This document shows positions 61,863 through 64,000 of a DNA stretch of 64,000 bases, piece by piece. Numbering within the stretch: position 1 is the first letter of the stretch; each line of letters opens with the position of its first letter. Origin of the DNA: Bedellia somnulentella (taxonomy: Eukaryota; Arthropoda; Insecta; Lepidoptera; Bedelliidae); assembly GCA_963576735.1 (NCBI GenBank), contig OY755171.1, positions 22,790,182 to 22,854,181 of the forward strand, written 5' to 3'. The notes beneath the pieces were generated by a model that was not told the DNA's origin, did not search any database, and was given only the letters and a program-made list of their open reading frames with translations. The position numbers and the translations under genes are program-made.

Positions 61863-62744
61863 TAGCAATATTAAAGTACTTGCTACAGTTATTATTCTTT
61901 CCAAATTCTTTTTAAAGATTAGATGAACTAAACGGAAATAAGATCGTATAACCAAGTACCAAACCGAAATCATTTATTAATAATGCTAAAATATTCAGCG
62001 GCCGTCAAAAGGTTACAAAGAGACCGAGCAGCCCTTTCTCATGGAATTGTATCAATTATGAAAAAACTCATTTCATTTGATGGCGATTGTCTACCCGGTC
62101 ACGGACACCGGCCAATCTAAACTTTTACTTTCGCATCTCTCTCAAGAGCTTCAAATAACATTCAATTCAATGTTAAATATTTCATATTACCAATTTGGGT
62201 TTCCTTTGGAACATGTTCTAAAACAGATTTGCTTGTTAAAGGATCTTGTTAAGATGATGTAGTTTCGAGTTTCCAAATTAGATGAACGTTACAATAAGGT
62301 TGCGAATCCACTAAATGACGTATGAAGAAGCTTGGAGGCATCGCGAAGCTATAATGTACATGCTGTGAAAATTGCTTAGAAATTCACTTTATAATCAATT
62401 GAGTCGCTGATAATTTTATGCACAAACCTAATAGTAGGTATATAATATCACCCTTATATTATGAAAACCTTTGTTTGTGTATATTTTTGAACAATCAATG
62501 TTTAAATTATTACAATCGCAGTCTTGTATTCAATAAAAGGTCGACTTATTCTTAGTGATTTGCATATACTCACTGGTATACGTCAAATAAAATTGGCCAA
62601 GTGCGAGTCGCCTCGGCCGTGGAGGGCTTTAGTAGTAGCATTTAGTAGTATAGGTATGCAAAGCAATATATAAATAAACTTATACTTATAATTGTTTTTG
62701 TATGAAACACAAAGTTCCGTTTCAGTTTTACGAAATGTGCTATA
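61863..62744. other. Unannotated stretch
   Basis: AT-rich; AATTGGCCAAGTGCGAGTCG at about 62592 is a fragment of a common arthropod repeat. The 62077-62262 frame has no domain. Confidence 0.35.
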
Positions 62745-63935
62745 TCTCAAAAACATACATACACATACATACATACATATACTCACGGCCATTGTAACGT
62801 TACGTGTCTTAAGTCTTAATCCCCTTATGGAAATAAAACCTAAGACACGAAACGCGGAGAGCAAGGAGACTAATAAAACAAGAAAGAAGTTACACCAGTC
62901 TATTAAAAATTAGATGTACACAATACAAAAATAATACAATAAGGAATTATATAAAATAAATATAACCAAATAACGATACTGATGCGATTCCGAACTTCCA
63001 CGTTCTGGCTGGAGCAAAGGTATTAGTAATCTCCAAAACCAGTAGTATAGCCGGCGAAAACAAAGGTCCAGATATCAATCTTTGCTGAATTATAGTCCAC
63101 AAGCCAATAAGACCAAATGATTGGTCACTTCGGAATACCACTCTGACTGGTTTAACAAATTCTGCCAGGGTATAAAATTATATATATTATTCTTAGGTGT
63201 TTTAGCAAAAGGACACCAAGTAGTAAAGGTTACTCAATATAACAACGGTAGTAGTAGCTATCAGAAATAATCTTCAGTAAGATATCTTTTTAAGGATCTC
63301 TTGTAGAATCATGAATTCGTTCCTCTTCCATCCAAAAAAAACATCCTGACAATCAATAAAAAATCCCAATAGACAATAAAACCTAAACGAAGGATTTTTT
63401 AAAAAGAGTTTCAGTTAACATAAAAAGATGAAAACAGATAAATTTGAATAAGTAATATGTCCTAGCCTTACATTAAAAATAAAATTAAATGCCTGCGCTA
63501 TCATTTTAGACACCAAAAATGAATTAAAATTATATCATTTAACATATTTTAAAACTATCTAACCTTCGTACACAAACACATTGAAAATTGATCACTAAAG
63601 AAAAGTTTAAGATAAAATAAAATTTGACAACTCTCAGCTCCGTCGTTGCCATAACAACAACAAAATAAAAACAATAACATAAACCAGAGAAATAAAAATA
63701 TTATCGACAAATCGCAGAGAAATAATAAAAAGGAACTAAACAATGATAAATAACGGCAGGCGACTAACATAAAAGGAAATAAATAATAATAAAAGGTATT
63801 AACAATATTTACAGGTAAGGTTTTATATATTATACCATAAATCCCAAAAAGGGGTAGCCGGAGCTTCAGAGCTAGAAACTCCTCAGCCACATTTAGAAGT
63901 TAATAGGGGACAAGATAGTAGAAATAAAGTATCTC
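62745..63935 (-). repeat. SINE-A copy split by a solo LTR
   Basis: The tail part at 62745-62792 (ACATACATATACTCACGGCC) continues after the LTR at 63839 (AAATCCCAAAAAGGGGTAGC). The 5' end is truncated near 63935. Confidence 0.8.
62793..63834 (-). mobile_element. Solo LTR, 1042 bp, Gypsy-like, copy 2
   Basis: Same LTR as 6500-7542 in inverse orientation. The outer ends are TGTAACGTTACG and ATATTATA (one change from the TTACA-type end). 4-bp TSD CCAT at 62789-62792 and 63835-63838. No internal region is attached. Confidence 0.77.
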
Positions 63936-64000
63936 AAAAACTGCTGAATATATTTTATTCAAAACAATTTTAGTATAAGTTTTTATTGAGATCTACAATA

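Noticed and set aside
6500..63834. One giant LTR element bounded by the two 1.04-kb LTRs
   Set aside because: The LTRs are in opposite orientation and each has its own 4-bp TSD.

Overview
This 64 kb window is eukaryotic, AT-rich and gene-poor. It is almost certainly insect and most likely lepidopteran. That rests on the mix of repeats: TATG-tailed and TTATG-tailed SINEs, RTE remnants with the TTGCCCCGCGACTTCGTCCG leader, Ty1/copia, and three Jockey/CR1-type LINEs. I could not identify any complete host protein-coding gene, rRNA or conventional tRNA gene.

Layout. 0-8 kb: a tRNA-like repeat (called TL here), a remnant of a short-LTR element (1228-1931), a TL tandem array bracketed by a 16-bp duplication (3418-4616), and a 1.04-kb solo LTR with a 4-bp TSD (6500-7542). 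8.1-8.3 kb: the best candidate for host sequence, a doubled DRE motif followed by a consensus splice donor. 8.39-13.0 kb: a nearly intact minus-strand copia element. 13-27 kb: nested SINE/RTE fragments, a 230-bp-arm palindrome (15802-16281), an inverted-repeat-flanked unit with PIN-like and CXC coding remnants (17667-19688), another TL copy and a 640-bp tandem duplication. 27-46 kb: three minus-strand LINEs (27.08-34.08, 35.13-38.81, 41.76-46.09 kb); the first has lost continuity to a 2.2-kb insertion and the third has both ORFs open. 46-64 kb: CpG-rich non-coding patches, a hAT-like MITE with an 8-bp TSD inside a SINE, a pogo remnant, many SINEs, and a second solo LTR in the opposite orientation inside a SINE.

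How it fits together. LINE-encoded endonuclease and reverse transcriptase of the kinds seen here are what SINEs need for mobility, but which LINE serves which SINE cannot be told from the sequence. All four large autonomous retroelements lie on the minus strand. With the putative plus-strand donor at 8286 this would fit a long intron of a plus-strand gene, but that is inference. The most unusual material is the TL family (a tRNA-like module in tandem and snap-back forms), the PIN/CXC foldback unit, and three separate snap-back inverted duplications.
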